From Cyclostephanos tholiformis (taxonomy: Eukaryota; Bacillariophyta; Thalassiosirophyceae; Thalassiosirales; Thalassiosiraceae), in contig JALLPB010000260.1 of the NCBI GenBank assembly GCA_036939975.1, forward strand, positions 1 to 20,119: a DNA stretch of 20,119 bases. Direction: 5' to 3'. A program made the position numbers and the translations under genes. Of the stretch, positions 8,945 through 17,239 are shown piece by piece (positions within the stretch are counted from its first letter, which is position 1; each line of letters starts with the position of its first letter). The notes beneath the pieces were generated by a model. That model saw nothing but the letters and a program-made list of their open reading frames with translations. It ran no database searches and was not told the origin of the DNA.

Positions 8945-9658
8945 TCATCCTGCCGCATTCCTCGCCGCCCTCCTGTCGGCGCGGCTTGTCGCGTGGTATC
9001 CACTGCTAATGGGGGCCACGCTCCTGCTGCTGCCGCAATCGTGACACTTGCAGAAGTTCAATCGCGTGTAGGGATCCCTCGTCAATTCCGTGTTGGGGGA
9101 GCGGCACATCTCGCAGGTGACGTAGCTGACGATGTACTTCCTAAGGAGGCTCTCGATGTACTTGGGCACGTACTTGCCCCGGATGACTAGGCGCTGATTC
9201 CCATCGATGCTACCCTCAGTCCCGAGCTCGGCCATGAAGAATTGGAACACGTGCTGGGGACTGCGCTGCATCATGGTGCATATCTCCTGGAAGTTGACCC
9301 ACAGGGTCTTCTTGGTCCCCACCCTCGTCAGCTGGGGCGGCTTCATCGTGCGGCGCTTCTTCTCGATGAGGTCGGGATTCTGGGCGTGCAATATTCCCAT
9401 GACGCGATCGAGCATATCCTCGTAGGTGTAATCCGCCTTGCGGTCGTGCATGTCGTCGTCGTCGCCGTGGGCGTTCTCGTACTCGGCCATGAGACGTCGC
9501 TGCTCGGCGAAACGGGCGTCGATGGCGTCGTCGTCGTCGCCACCCTCGGCGGCGTCGGTCGCATTATCGCCGTCCTTCTTGTCCTTCTTCTTCTTCTTCT
9601 TCTTCTTCTTGCTCAGGTCGAGCATCTCTGCCAGCTCCTGTTCCTCTTCGTCCGCCAT
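8945..9658 (-). CDS. Translation initiation factor eIF2, beta subunit
   Basis: A 237-residue intronless protein. In the eIF2 heterotrimer, beta helps bind initiator Met-tRNA and contacts eIF5 and eIF2B in the cytosol. Visible features are a lysine block (nine Lys, then DKK, about residues 17-28) and an acidic linker. The conserved core follows, with TMKPPQLTRVGTKKTLWVNF (about 104-123), a GNQRLVIRGKY motif and YVTCEMCRSPNTEL. The zinc-binding cysteines are C182, C185, C205 and C208. It is shorter than yeast (about 285) or human (about 333) because the N-terminus carries one lysine block rather than three. The ATG at 9658 starts MADEEEQ. An upstream open extension exists but lacks conserved sequence. 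It is divergent from RPS2. Confidence 0.93.
   Translation of the reverse strand: MADEEEQELAEMLDLSKKKKKKKKKDKKDGDNATDAAEGGDDDDAIDARFAEQRRLMAEYENAHGDDDDMHDRKADYTYEDMLDRVMGILHAQNPDLIEKKRRTMKPPQLTRVGTKKTLWVNFQEICTMMQRSPQHVFQFFMAELGTEGSIDGNQRLVIRGKYVPKYIESLLRKYIVSYVTCEMCRSPNTELTRDPYTRLNFCKCHDCGSSRSVAPISSGYHATSRADRRAARNAAG
9584..9610. repeat. CTT microsatellite inside the eIF2-beta lysine block
   Basis: Nine CTT units on the plus strand encode nine consecutive lysines in the eIF2-beta K-box. An almost pure AAG run is prone to replication slippage, so lysine number may vary between strains. Confidence 0.8.
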
Positions 9659-10016
9659 GGTCGATGCGTTTTTGATAGCGTTTCGTGAGGGGGACTTCGC
9701 TGAATGCGGTGGACAGACCGGGAGTGGAGGGCTTCGGGGGGACAACCCCCCCGGTCATCTTACCAGTTACTAGAGAGGCATTATTATTCAACCGCGTCTG
9801 TACGGCGTTGTCTCCGCCCGAAGCAAGTTTCAAGTAGTTGTGCTCACAAAAACAATCCTGCCAGCCCCAAGGGTGAGTCGACCATGGCGGGCCGTCGGCC
9901 CTCGCTCGACATCGATATCTTTTATTCGCATCCTCAATTCTCTGACCATCTCCGTCGTTCCTCTTTTATTATCTGCCAGTTTGTTCCATTTTCACCACCA
10001 ACAAAAAAAAAACATC
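9659..10016. promoter_or_regulatory. Divergent promoter between eIF2-beta and RPS2
   Basis: A 358-bp region between the start codons of two oppositely oriented translation genes, so it must include both promoters and 5' leaders. A probable 5' UTR intron of RPS2 takes up 9873-9979. No clear TATA box was seen. Confidence 0.6.
9873..9979 (+). other. Probable 5' UTR intron of RPS2
   Basis: A GTGAGT donor at 9873 follows CCAAGG. A TTTTATTATCTGCCAG acceptor ends at 9979, 37 bp before the RPS2 ATG. The length (107 bp) and both splice sites match the other introns in this window. Leader introns are common in eukaryotic ribosomal-protein genes. It would also remove two upstream ATGs (near 9884 and 9898 the text reads CCATGG and similar) from the mRNA. 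Confidence 0.5.
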
Positions 10017-10811
10017 ATGTCCGATGAACGCGGAGGCTTCGGAAGGGGGAGGGGTCGGGGACGAGGACGCGGTGGCGACGGAGATCGTGGCCGTGGTCGC
10101 GGACGTGGGCGTGGGCGTCGCGAGGGTGGCGGACGCGACGAGAACGTTTGGGTCCCCGTGACGAAGCTCGGTCGGCTCGTGAAGGAGGGCAAGATCGGGA
10201 GCATCGAGGAGATATTCCTCTTCTCCATCCCAGTGAAGGAGGCAGAGATTATCGATTACTTCCTCAAGGACAAGCTCCAGGACGAGGTCATGAAGATCAT
10301 GCCCGTGCAGAAGCAGAGCTCTGCTGGACAGCGCACGCGCTTCAAGGCATTCGTGGCCGTGGGCGACGCCAACGGTCACATCGGCCTCGGTCACAAGTGC
10401 TCCTCGGAGGTCGCGACGGCCATCCGCGGCGCCATCCTCTCCGCGAAGCTCAACGTCGCGCCCGTCCGACGGGGGTACTGGGGACGCAAGTCCGGACTGC
10501 CACACACGGTGCCCACCAAGGTCACCGGCAAGTGCGGCTCGGTCCGCGTGCGTCTCATCCCCGCCCCCCGCGGTACCGGCCTCGTCTCCTCCCCCGCCGG
10601 GAAGCGCCTCCTCAGCATGGCGGGCATCGACGACTGCTACACCTCCACCAGGGGGCACACCCGCACCATGGGGAACTACATCAAGGCCCTGTTCTACGCC
10701 CTTCGCAACACTTACGGGTACCTCGAGCCGGACCTCTGGAAGGAGAATCAGCTCACGGCCACGCCGTTCCAGGAGCACACCGACTTCTTGTCCAAGAAAC
10801 ACTTCAAGTAA
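10017..10811 (+). CDS. RPS2: 40S ribosomal protein S2 (uS5)
   Basis: A 264-residue cytosolic small-subunit protein near the mRNA entry and decoding region. The N-terminus is an RG-rich tail (about residues 6-40) typical of eukaryotic RPS2 and a usual target of arginine methylation. The dsRBD-like N-domain follows, with [19 protein letters not shown] (109-127) and the conserved APVRRGYWG. The C-terminal domain carries [19 protein letters not shown] and [19 protein letters not shown]. Its length is close to the animal protein (about 293). The ATG at 10017 is preceded by an A-rich Kozak context (AACATCATGT), and no other start gives a uS5 N-terminus. Codon use is strongly biased to C/G-ending codons, as expected for a highly expressed gene. 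Confidence 0.97.
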   Translation: MSDERGGFGRGRGRGRGRGGDGDRGRGRGRGRGRREGGGRDENVWVPVTKLGRLVKEGKIGSIEEIFLFSIPVKEAEIIDYFLKDKLQDEVMKIMPVQKQSSAGQRTRFKAFVAVGDANGHIGLGHKCSSEVATAIRGAILSAKLNVAPVRRGYWGRKSGLPHTVPTKVTGKCGSVRVRLIPAPRGTGLVSSPAGKRLLSMAGIDDCYTSTRGHTRTMGNYIKALFYALRNTYGYLEPDLWKENQLTATPFQEHTDFLSKKHFK

Positions 10812-11194
10812 GGAGGGAGATGGGTTGGGTGGGGGCCTTTTAATGGCCTTCGGCATCGTTCAGTTCCTAGTGAGCGATGGTTTCGTTTAAACCGGCAGGA
10901 TTGTGAGATCTAAGGTGCATCGACAGGGGGGAGGGAAGCAAAATTGGGGCATGCGGAGCTGCGTAGGTGGCCGCCTTTCTCTTTTTATCGGTGTTAACTT
11001 TTAAGAAGTTTGGTTAATTTACTTACGGCTCTATTAGGATGCTATCTACTTAAATCATGAACCGACCATGATTAGGATTTCGACACCGCTGTCGTCAGCA
11101 CCCGATGGTTCACTTTTGTTTACGTCGTCGTAAATAAGGCACATTCACAAGCTTTCATTTAAGCGTGTGCTTCTTTTCCAGAGAGATCATTCTT
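10812..11194. other. Convergent 3' spacer, RPS2 / Nar1, with small nested stem
   Basis: A 383-bp spacer with no gene. A nested inverted repeat lies at 11059-11111: the outer arms are GAACC (11059-11063) and GGTTC (11107-11111), and the inner hairpin is CGACA-ccgc-TGTCG (11081-11094). It may be a 3' UTR structure. It does not fit a tRNA cloverleaf. Confidence 0.4.
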
Positions 11195-13564
11195 TCACCA
11201 CTTGGTATCGCTCAATGCAACGCCGGCAGTAGCGCCTGTAGACAACTCCAACTTGGGAACCACATGGAACCGAGTATGAAAAAGTTGCCTCGCATTTTCA
11301 TCGAAACGTTCGCTTCGGAGAAATTCATCGTTGACCAAGCCACTAGTGTCACAACCGCACAGCGTGGCTGAAAGGAACCCACCTCCATTCAATGGTCTAA
11401 CTACGGGTACCACAGAGACTGTCTTTTTCACCCGTTGTTTCGTTTCACGAGGGGTCTCTCGATGGCCGTTTGCGCCGATCTGACCACCGCCGTTGCTGCA
11501 GCCGGACGGACAAGCCATGATTTCCACGTAGTCGTACCCAGGCAACTTTGACGACTCTATTTTGGACAGACTCTGGAGGATCAGTTGGACATTCTTGAAT
11601 CCATACGCCGTTGCAAAGCGCAGCACGGGAATCGAGGTGCATTCACCTTCTTCACTCTGATCAAAGCATGAATACGATCCATCATTGTTTTCATACAAAG
11701 TAACTTCTCGTAAGTCCGTCGAATCTTGTCGTCGACTGCGGCGCCGTATCACCGAGGTTGCTGTACCAGCAGTGGAGGCAGGTGAATATGCCGACGACGA
11801 ACCCTTCCAGGGAAGTGGCTTGTTCGGTGGCAATTCGACACCGAAGAGCTCAAGCGCGGCGTGCCGAAAAATAAAATCGGCATAGGATCCTGAGCCATGA
11901 ACTCCCGTGTCAACCTCGTGATCCTCCATCGCTTTGTGCTCGGTATGGATGTTACTATTCTGTGCAGTCTTGAGCAAACACGAATGGATGCAATCGGTAT
12001 TAGACAGTAAGCTTCGAATCGCGATGGCAGTAGAAGACGGACCGGCCTCTGGTGCAATCGTCAGCGGAGTAGTAAAACTGGGGGGTTGACCACTCTTCGG
12101 TTTTGCGACGGCGTCACTCAGCGCCTCAAACAATTCCCCAGTTGTTAACACAAGATCAACCTCTTTCACAAGATCTTCATCAACCATGCTTGGTCTTGAT
12201 ACCGCTGATGCAGATATAATGTTCTTCGTCAATGTGCCATACTGAAGTAGAGCCTGCTTTTCCCATGCAAAGTCACCCCGTCCAGCTTCTAATTTTTTGT
12301 CGTGACAAGGCATTATTGCAACGTGATAGCAAGAATTTGGACGACTATCTGAAGTCACGGGGAGAGGGTCGATATTGCCGCGGCACGTCTTCACCAAAGT
12401 CCCAGCGACGGCCATGGGACTTTTTGCTGAAGAAAGGAGTGGCACAACCATGGGAGCAGTCTTTTCGACGAGGCAGACAAATCCTGGACACGACGACGCT
12501 AGCATTGGCAGTGAATCTGATCCCGCTGGATGTGCATTCTTTTTCCGTGGTGGCAAAGACTCGCATCTTTCGTCATCTTCGACGAGACGACCTGGCGGGT
12601 GAATGATCGTTGTTATTTCCATCGAGGTGTCATCGTCCACTATTCCATCGATACCTGTTTGTTTGTTGATGTATCTTGTCCTTGTCGACGATAACGCCAC
12701 CGAGGGAGCGGTGGGAACGGACCAATCTGTACGTGATGAATCCTCATCGGCGGTTTCAACGTTCTCCTTGACTCCCATGGATTGTTGAGTTTTACGAAAT
12801 CGGTAACAGAATTCAGACGCGGACTCTACAAGCGATATCCGTTGAGATAGGGCGCCATCAATCACCATCTCCGCACCGAATTCGGAGTGCAAAAATGTCG
12901 CAATCTTAGTCAAGAGCTCGTGCCTTGATGGAGGGTGCGTTTCATCTGTCATGCTTCCGGTTCCACCGACACAATTCAAATTTGCATTCTCTCCATCCTC
13001 GAGATACAAGTGACGATAGAGATCGGCCAAGGACGCCGGCGATATCGTAAACACAATCCGTCGATTTCGTGATTGATACACCTCCCTGAGAGTTTCTAAG
13101 GAATGGTGAGACATGAGCACCGCCTCGGCCGAGGTGACACAGCCCGAGCAAGAGAGGCAATCGGAAAGTGTTACGGTCGCCTTTGCCTTCTTGGTAATTG
13201 TTTGCGTGGTAACGTGAGGGTCAATGATGGGAATTCGTTGACTATAATGGTCGCCTTCATCCTTGTCGTTCGTGAGATGTAACGGCTCTCGTGACTTGGG
13301 GGTTGATGACAAATCGCAATCATCGCGTTGGATGATTCGGGGGGCGGGCCGTTGACGTCTACGGGGTCTGTCACGAACAGCATGCGAGCTTGTACCCGAG
13401 ATCTGCCTCGCGACGGGTGTATCATTCGTGCTGGTGATTTTTTCCGTATCATTCGCGCGATTGGCATTGGCGGACTGAGGCCTCGGCGGGGGGGCGAAGA
13501 GAGGGTTCACGCATGCCTGGCTAGGGCCAAGATAATCATCCACGTTATTTATAAAGACGGGCAT
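11195..13564 (-). CDS. NAR1: Cytosolic Fe-S assembly protein Nar1 / CIAO3 (NARFL), enlarged
   Basis: A 789-residue intronless protein related to iron-only hydrogenases. Nar1 hands [4Fe-4S] clusters from the early scaffold to the targeting complex of the cytosolic iron-sulfur assembly pathway. The N-terminal cluster ligands are C18 in DDYLGPSQACVNP and C136, C139, C142 in LSDCLSCSGCVTSAE. The C-terminal cluster ligands are C359 (ASSCPGFVCLVEKT), C420 (MPCHDKKLEAGR), and C685 and C689 (MACPSGCSNGGGQ). All eight are present. The family is usually about 450-500 residues. The surplus lies in Ser/Thr-rich, low-complexity inserts after C18, around 260-345, and around 485-620. The protein ends in Trp (DTKW), in line with the C-terminal aromatic of Nar1 proteins. 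The start is the ATG at 13564; an upstream open frame is AT-rich and not conserved. Confidence 0.92.
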   Translation of the reverse strand: MPVFINNVDDYLGPSQACVNPLFAPPPRPQSANANRANDTEKITSTNDTPVARQISGTSSHAVRDRPRRRQRPAPRIIQRDDCDLSSTPKSREPLHLTNDKDEGDHYSQRIPIIDPHVTTQTITKKAKATVTLSDCLSCSGCVTSAEAVLMSHHSLETLREVYQSRNRRIVFTISPASLADLYRHLYLEDGENANLNCVGGTGSMTDETHPPSRHELLTKIATFLHSEFGAEMVIDGALSQRISLVESASEFCYRFRKTQQSMGVKENVETADEDSSRTDWSVPTAPSVALSSTRTRYINKQTGIDGIVDDDTSMEITTIIHPPGRLVEDDERCESLPPRKKNAHPAGSDSLPMLASSCPGFVCLVEKTAPMVVPLLSSAKSPMAVAGTLVKTCRGNIDPLPVTSDSRPNSCYHVAIMPCHDKKLEAGRGDFAWEKQALLQYGTLTKNIISASAVSRPSMVDEDLVKEVDLVLTTGELFEALSDAVAKPKSGQPPSFTTPLTIAPEAGPSSTAIAIRSLLSNTDCIHSCLLKTAQNSNIHTEHKAMEDHEVDTGVHGSGSYADFIFRHAALELFGVELPPNKPLPWKGSSSAYSPASTAGTATSVIRRRSRRQDSTDLREVTLYENNDGSYSCFDQSEEGECTSIPVLRFATAYGFKNVQLILQSLSKIESSKLPGYDYVEIMACPSGCSNGGGQIGANGHRETPRETKQRVKKTVSVVPVVRPLNGGGFLSATLCGCDTSGLVNDEFLRSERFDENARQLFHTRFHVVPKLELSTGATAGVALSDTKW

Positions 13565-15063
13565 ATCATCTATCTCATACACCAGACGCTTGATGATGGG
13601 GAATAGGTAATATATTATTAATAGATTGTTTTTGCGTTGAAGTTGGTTGGCGGGGATCGTAGTAGTACCTCTAGATCTCAACAACAACATAGAGAGTATT
13701 AATAATATACAGATTGTTTGTATGCAACTTCAATTTCAGTAGTACTAATACTTCGACACGTAGAAATATTATGATTGGGAAACCTTACTTCAAGAATTTG
13801 GAGATGTTTTATTAACTGTTCCTAACAATATTATGTTATTTTGATATTCATGTAGCCCTAATAGAGTCATGTCGTTCAAAACAAGGGGGGAGAATAAAAA
13901 AGGGACCGACCTATCATACCTGTGCTCATGAACACAAACACAAAAGAGAGAACGAGAGAGAGACAACAGGGTTCAGGGCGGACTCCATTGCACGACAGCC
14001 CCTCCCGACCCCTCCGTCCGCTTCTGAATGACGCCAGAGGATGCTCTCCACTCTGTTGCCCCGCGAAGGCAAGTGCCTGGACCGTGACAGTCGTCGACGA
14101 GTCACCGTCGTCGCATGTTGTGTGCGACGTCTATAACGCGGCCGGCACAAACCCACGCAGCTCACCCGTCGCTCTTCCGCGAGACGGCGATCGTCGATTC
14201 GCCTTCTCCTTCCCACCACGGACGATCGATGCCTCGCGGATAGAGCTGCGGTCGTTGCCCAGCCGGGATTGAGCTCGATCATCACCGCACCATGGTGGTA
14301 ATACGACGCACAACATACACACCAGCCACTCCCGATAAAGAAGATCCGCTTCAAGGGCGTCTGGCCGCCGCCAGTCCGCCTTCCCTACTTCCGATCGATG
14401 AGAATTTTGGAACTTGGGACCTCGAATAATAAACTGAGGAAATTCTTAACGCCGCCAGCGCACTCTGCGTTGGCGGTTCCGATGTGTTCCAACTGTGACA
14501 TTTTATGTCTGCATGTCAGCGTGTCACGCACAAGAGAAGAACAATATAACAATGACGGGTCGAAAGCAGTAGAGGGTAGGCACTCAAACAGAACTTCTTT
14601 TTCCATCCAACAACCACAGCATTGGCGACGCAATTACACTGCACAATCACACAATCAACAAGAGCAAGTTTAAATCAACAATAATCTGCACTTAGAGGAA
14701 CGAATATTATCCAGTAAAAAGGTGAGGGAATTGAGGTTGGCTAGAAGGAGCTGCGTCGATTGGCGGCGGAAATCGACGGCGTCTCATTTTTGTAATCGAC
14801 GCCAGGGGACGGCGGCGGCGGATAAGGGATAGAGGCGACGGACTTTGTATGGAGGAGCGGAATGTTCCATTACGACGGTTTCGATCCAGGGAGTGTCTTT
14901 GGGGAGACTTTTTGCCAAAAATACTTTAAAAATGCGCTCCCATTTTTATTTATTCAACGAAAAACCAGTTCTTCTTCTTTCGCTGAGTTCTCTCTCACTG
15001 GACGCACTATCTTCTTCGTACAGCCTTCCCATCAGTAAACGTTGCATAGGTTCTCTCGCCACG
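13565..15063. promoter_or_regulatory. Long divergent spacer, Nar1 / methyltransferase
   Basis: About 1.5 kb, the longest gap in the gene-dense part. The ends should be the promoters of Nar1 (AT-rich, 13600-13880) and of the methyltransferase. The middle (13920-14400) is GC-rich with open frames on both strands, none with a recognisable motif, so a fast-evolving or non-coding gene cannot be excluded. Near 14771-14803, a repeated ATCGACG and the inverted pair GGCGTC / GACGCC flank a T-rich loop, followed by a GGCGGCGGCGG run. Confidence 0.4.
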
Positions 15064-16465
15064 ATGAAGATATATTCTTTCGCACTTGCTCTAGCCCTCA
15101 TGGGCAACGTTAACAGGGGTGCAGAAGCCTTCTTAGTCGGTCCAGACGGAAGCAACGACCTCATGAAAAATTCCGTGGAAAAGACACTCCTGACAGAAAT
15201 CAAGCCCCTCGTGGACACAGACAGCGGCGCCTATCCACCATTGAAAAACCAAATTTTGGGTACGGAAGTTCCTGTAAGTCTACGCCTTTTTAAGTTATGG
15301 TGTTAATCTCGGAGATTCCCACCGACGAACCACGGCGTCATCTGACCCCCCTCCCCTCGTCTTGACCTCAAGCAGTGTATGATGGAATACTGGTCTCGGC
15401 CAGATATCCATACGTTTGGCAACATGGGGATTGGGGGAGCGTTACACGCTGCCATGGCCCCGATCGCGACCAAGGTGAGATACGAAGCCTCATTTTCTTG
15501 CGTCATCATCTGTTGTGCTTCACGATACTGATGCACCTCATTTTTTGTCCTTGCTTCTTCCCAGATTATTGATGTGAAAGCCTATGGAGGAGTTGATGTG
15601 CGAAAGAATGTAAGTTTCGCCTTTGCATTGGTACGAACCTACGATTTCATCGAGAATATTCTCATCAGATCTCTCCACTGTTATATTCGTTTTTAATGGC
15701 AGATTTCTTATGAGCTCCGGGCTTTGGTAAATAAGTCCGGGGCACGAGTTGTCGATCTGTGCTGCGGCGTCGGGATGTCCACCCGCGCGTTGGAATCAGC
15801 CTTTCACGATGCTGAATCGGTTGTGGGGTAAGTCTCGCATTACAGCAGGTAGAGCCTGCTTGTCGATTTCAGTCCATCTAATATGCGCGATCCCCCTCCT
15901 CCCATCATTTAGGGTCGATACAAGTTCAGAGATGATATCCATGGCTGAGGTCATTTCTGGTTACGAGACAGCAACAAGGCAAGCAGTGGCGCGATCCGCT
16001 GAGGCACTCAAGGTGGGCCTGAGTGAAACGCTAGGCGTTTCATTCAAGCTCCTATACATGTCCATTCTTGAATCCATTAGTGTCATCAACAGCGACCCGT
16101 ATCCATCCAGCCGCACAGCAACTCAGGCCTCGTACCGCCTTGCCAATGCAGAAAACACAGAACTCCCAAACACATCACACGACTTGGTCACGATTATGTA
16201 TGGTTTCCACGAGGTCCCGATGGACGGTCGAGCACGAATCCTTAACGAATCACGAAGGCTTCTGCGTCGAGGTGGCCACCTCGCTATTGTCGACATCTGC
16301 CCGACTTACACACCCTCTGCGGCCATGCTTGCAGGCGAGCCGTTCGTCCTTGAGTATCAGCAGAACATCGAAAGCCAACTGGCGAGCTTAGAAGGGTTCA
16401 AACTGTCGAAACGAAAGCATGTTGTCCCAGGCCACGTAAACGTTTGGGTTCTCGTCGCCAAGTAG
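15064..16465 (+). CDS. Plastid-targeted SAM-dependent methyltransferase (UbiE/COQ5-like), multi-intron
   Basis: Exons are 15064-15273, 15376-15474, 15565-15609, 15703-15827 and 15913-16465; introns of 102, 90, 93 and 85 bp have GTAAGT or GTGAGA donors and CAG/TAG acceptors. The product is 343 residues, or 305 if 16013-16126 is also spliced out. MKIYSFALALALMG is a signal peptide ending AEA|FLVG (residues 20-26), the cleavage-site phenylalanine typical of import into diatom complex plastids. SAM motif I is VVDLCCGVGMS (134-144). Then come VDTSSEMISMA (second strand acidic residue), NAENTELP, DLVTIMYGFHEVP and a RRLLRRGGHLAIVDI motif: a class I Methyltransf_11 fold close to quinone-type methyltransferases. 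The actual substrate is unknown. An earlier in-frame ATG upstream would bury the signal peptide, so 15064 is preferred. Confidence 0.8.
16013..16126 (+). other. Possible fifth intron or coding insert (114 nt)
   Basis: AAG|GTGGGC at 16013 and CAACTCAG|GCC at 16126 frame a segment of exactly 38 codons with no stop. It falls between helix B and strand 3 of the methyltransferase fold, where families vary. The donor is weaker than the GTAAGT/GTGAGA of the neighbouring introns, and the acceptor has a poor pyrimidine tract. Either reading keeps the frame. Confidence 0.35.
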
Positions 16466-17239
16466 GTACATAGTTCGATGTTTTCCACAATATCAAGCTG
16501 TTAGATGTGAATCAAAATACATGCACAGATAGAGAGGGCATACAGGAGCAAAACACGAAAATTACGCTCCTATGGCATGAAAAAATTCATGGAAGCCGCC
16601 TCATTGAGATGTTGTATTAAATGTGACAATGGCACAGACAAGAAAAATAATACGCTTAATCACAACAAGAGCAACCTGACACCGCTTCGTCATCGGAGGT
16701 GTTCTTGTATCTCTGTTACTAGATGTTAAGTCTTGCACATACAGATAACATTAGAAGGGAGTTATTTCACCGTTAGAATTTCTGTCTTAGGTATTGCGCT
16801 TATTATTTTGCTTACGTCGATGAAGTTGCTGGTGTTACCCTTGCTGAAGAGACCAAAATCTCTGCTTACTGACATGTTATTGGGGGACCCCTTTCTTCCG
16901 TGTGATCCTCGAGATGCTTCAATTCGAAGACGTGTTGAAGCATGAACTTCGAGCTCACAACGAGGAGGAAGATGCGAAGTGAATAATTGAAGCACACGCA
17001 GACGCTCCATTTAAATGATATTATCTCCTCACGTAAGAGAGAGGATTGTGGGTACGACTGAAAATGGCATTGTTGGTTGTTACTACTACAAGAGCTAGAG
17101 TTGCGTATATGCATATGTGCAGTTACACGCTAGTCATAGTGTTTATGTTCGCTCCGCTTCTGTTGGTTGCTGGTTCTGTTGAATTTATTTCCAATTACGT
17201 ACAGTGAATAGTCATGAAAGCAATGAAGAGCAAAATCAG
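16466..17239. other. Convergent 3' spacer, methyltransferase / STI1-domain gene
   Basis: 774 bp of AT-rich sequence, longer than the other convergent spacers. It holds a 70-codon open frame at 16733-16945 without an ATG at its start and a short palindrome ATATGCATAT near 17105-17115. No recognisable gene, tRNA or repeat was seen. Confidence 0.4.

Noticed and set aside
9659..9745. N-terminal extension of eIF2-beta upstream of 9658
   Set aside because: The 29 upstream residues are Pro/Ser-rich and have no counterpart in the family. The ATG giving MADEEEQ is a better start.
11059..11111. Possible tRNA or snoRNA in the RPS2/Nar1 spacer
   Set aside because: The nested stems do not form a cloverleaf and there is no TTCRANYC-type T-loop. 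Kept only as a structural note.
13922..14354. Overlapping open frames of 116 and 142 codons in the Nar1/methyltransferase spacer
   Set aside because: Arg/Ser-rich composition from GC-rich DNA, no family motif and no consistent splice structure. Possible but unsupported.
14385..14673. Overlapping open frames of 82 and 91 codons on opposite strands
   Set aside because: No domain, no good start context and no partner exon. They are likely chance.
16733..16945. 70-codon frame with a hydrophobic stretch
   Set aside because: Begins with TTG rather than ATG, sits in a convergent 3' spacer, and has no recognised family.
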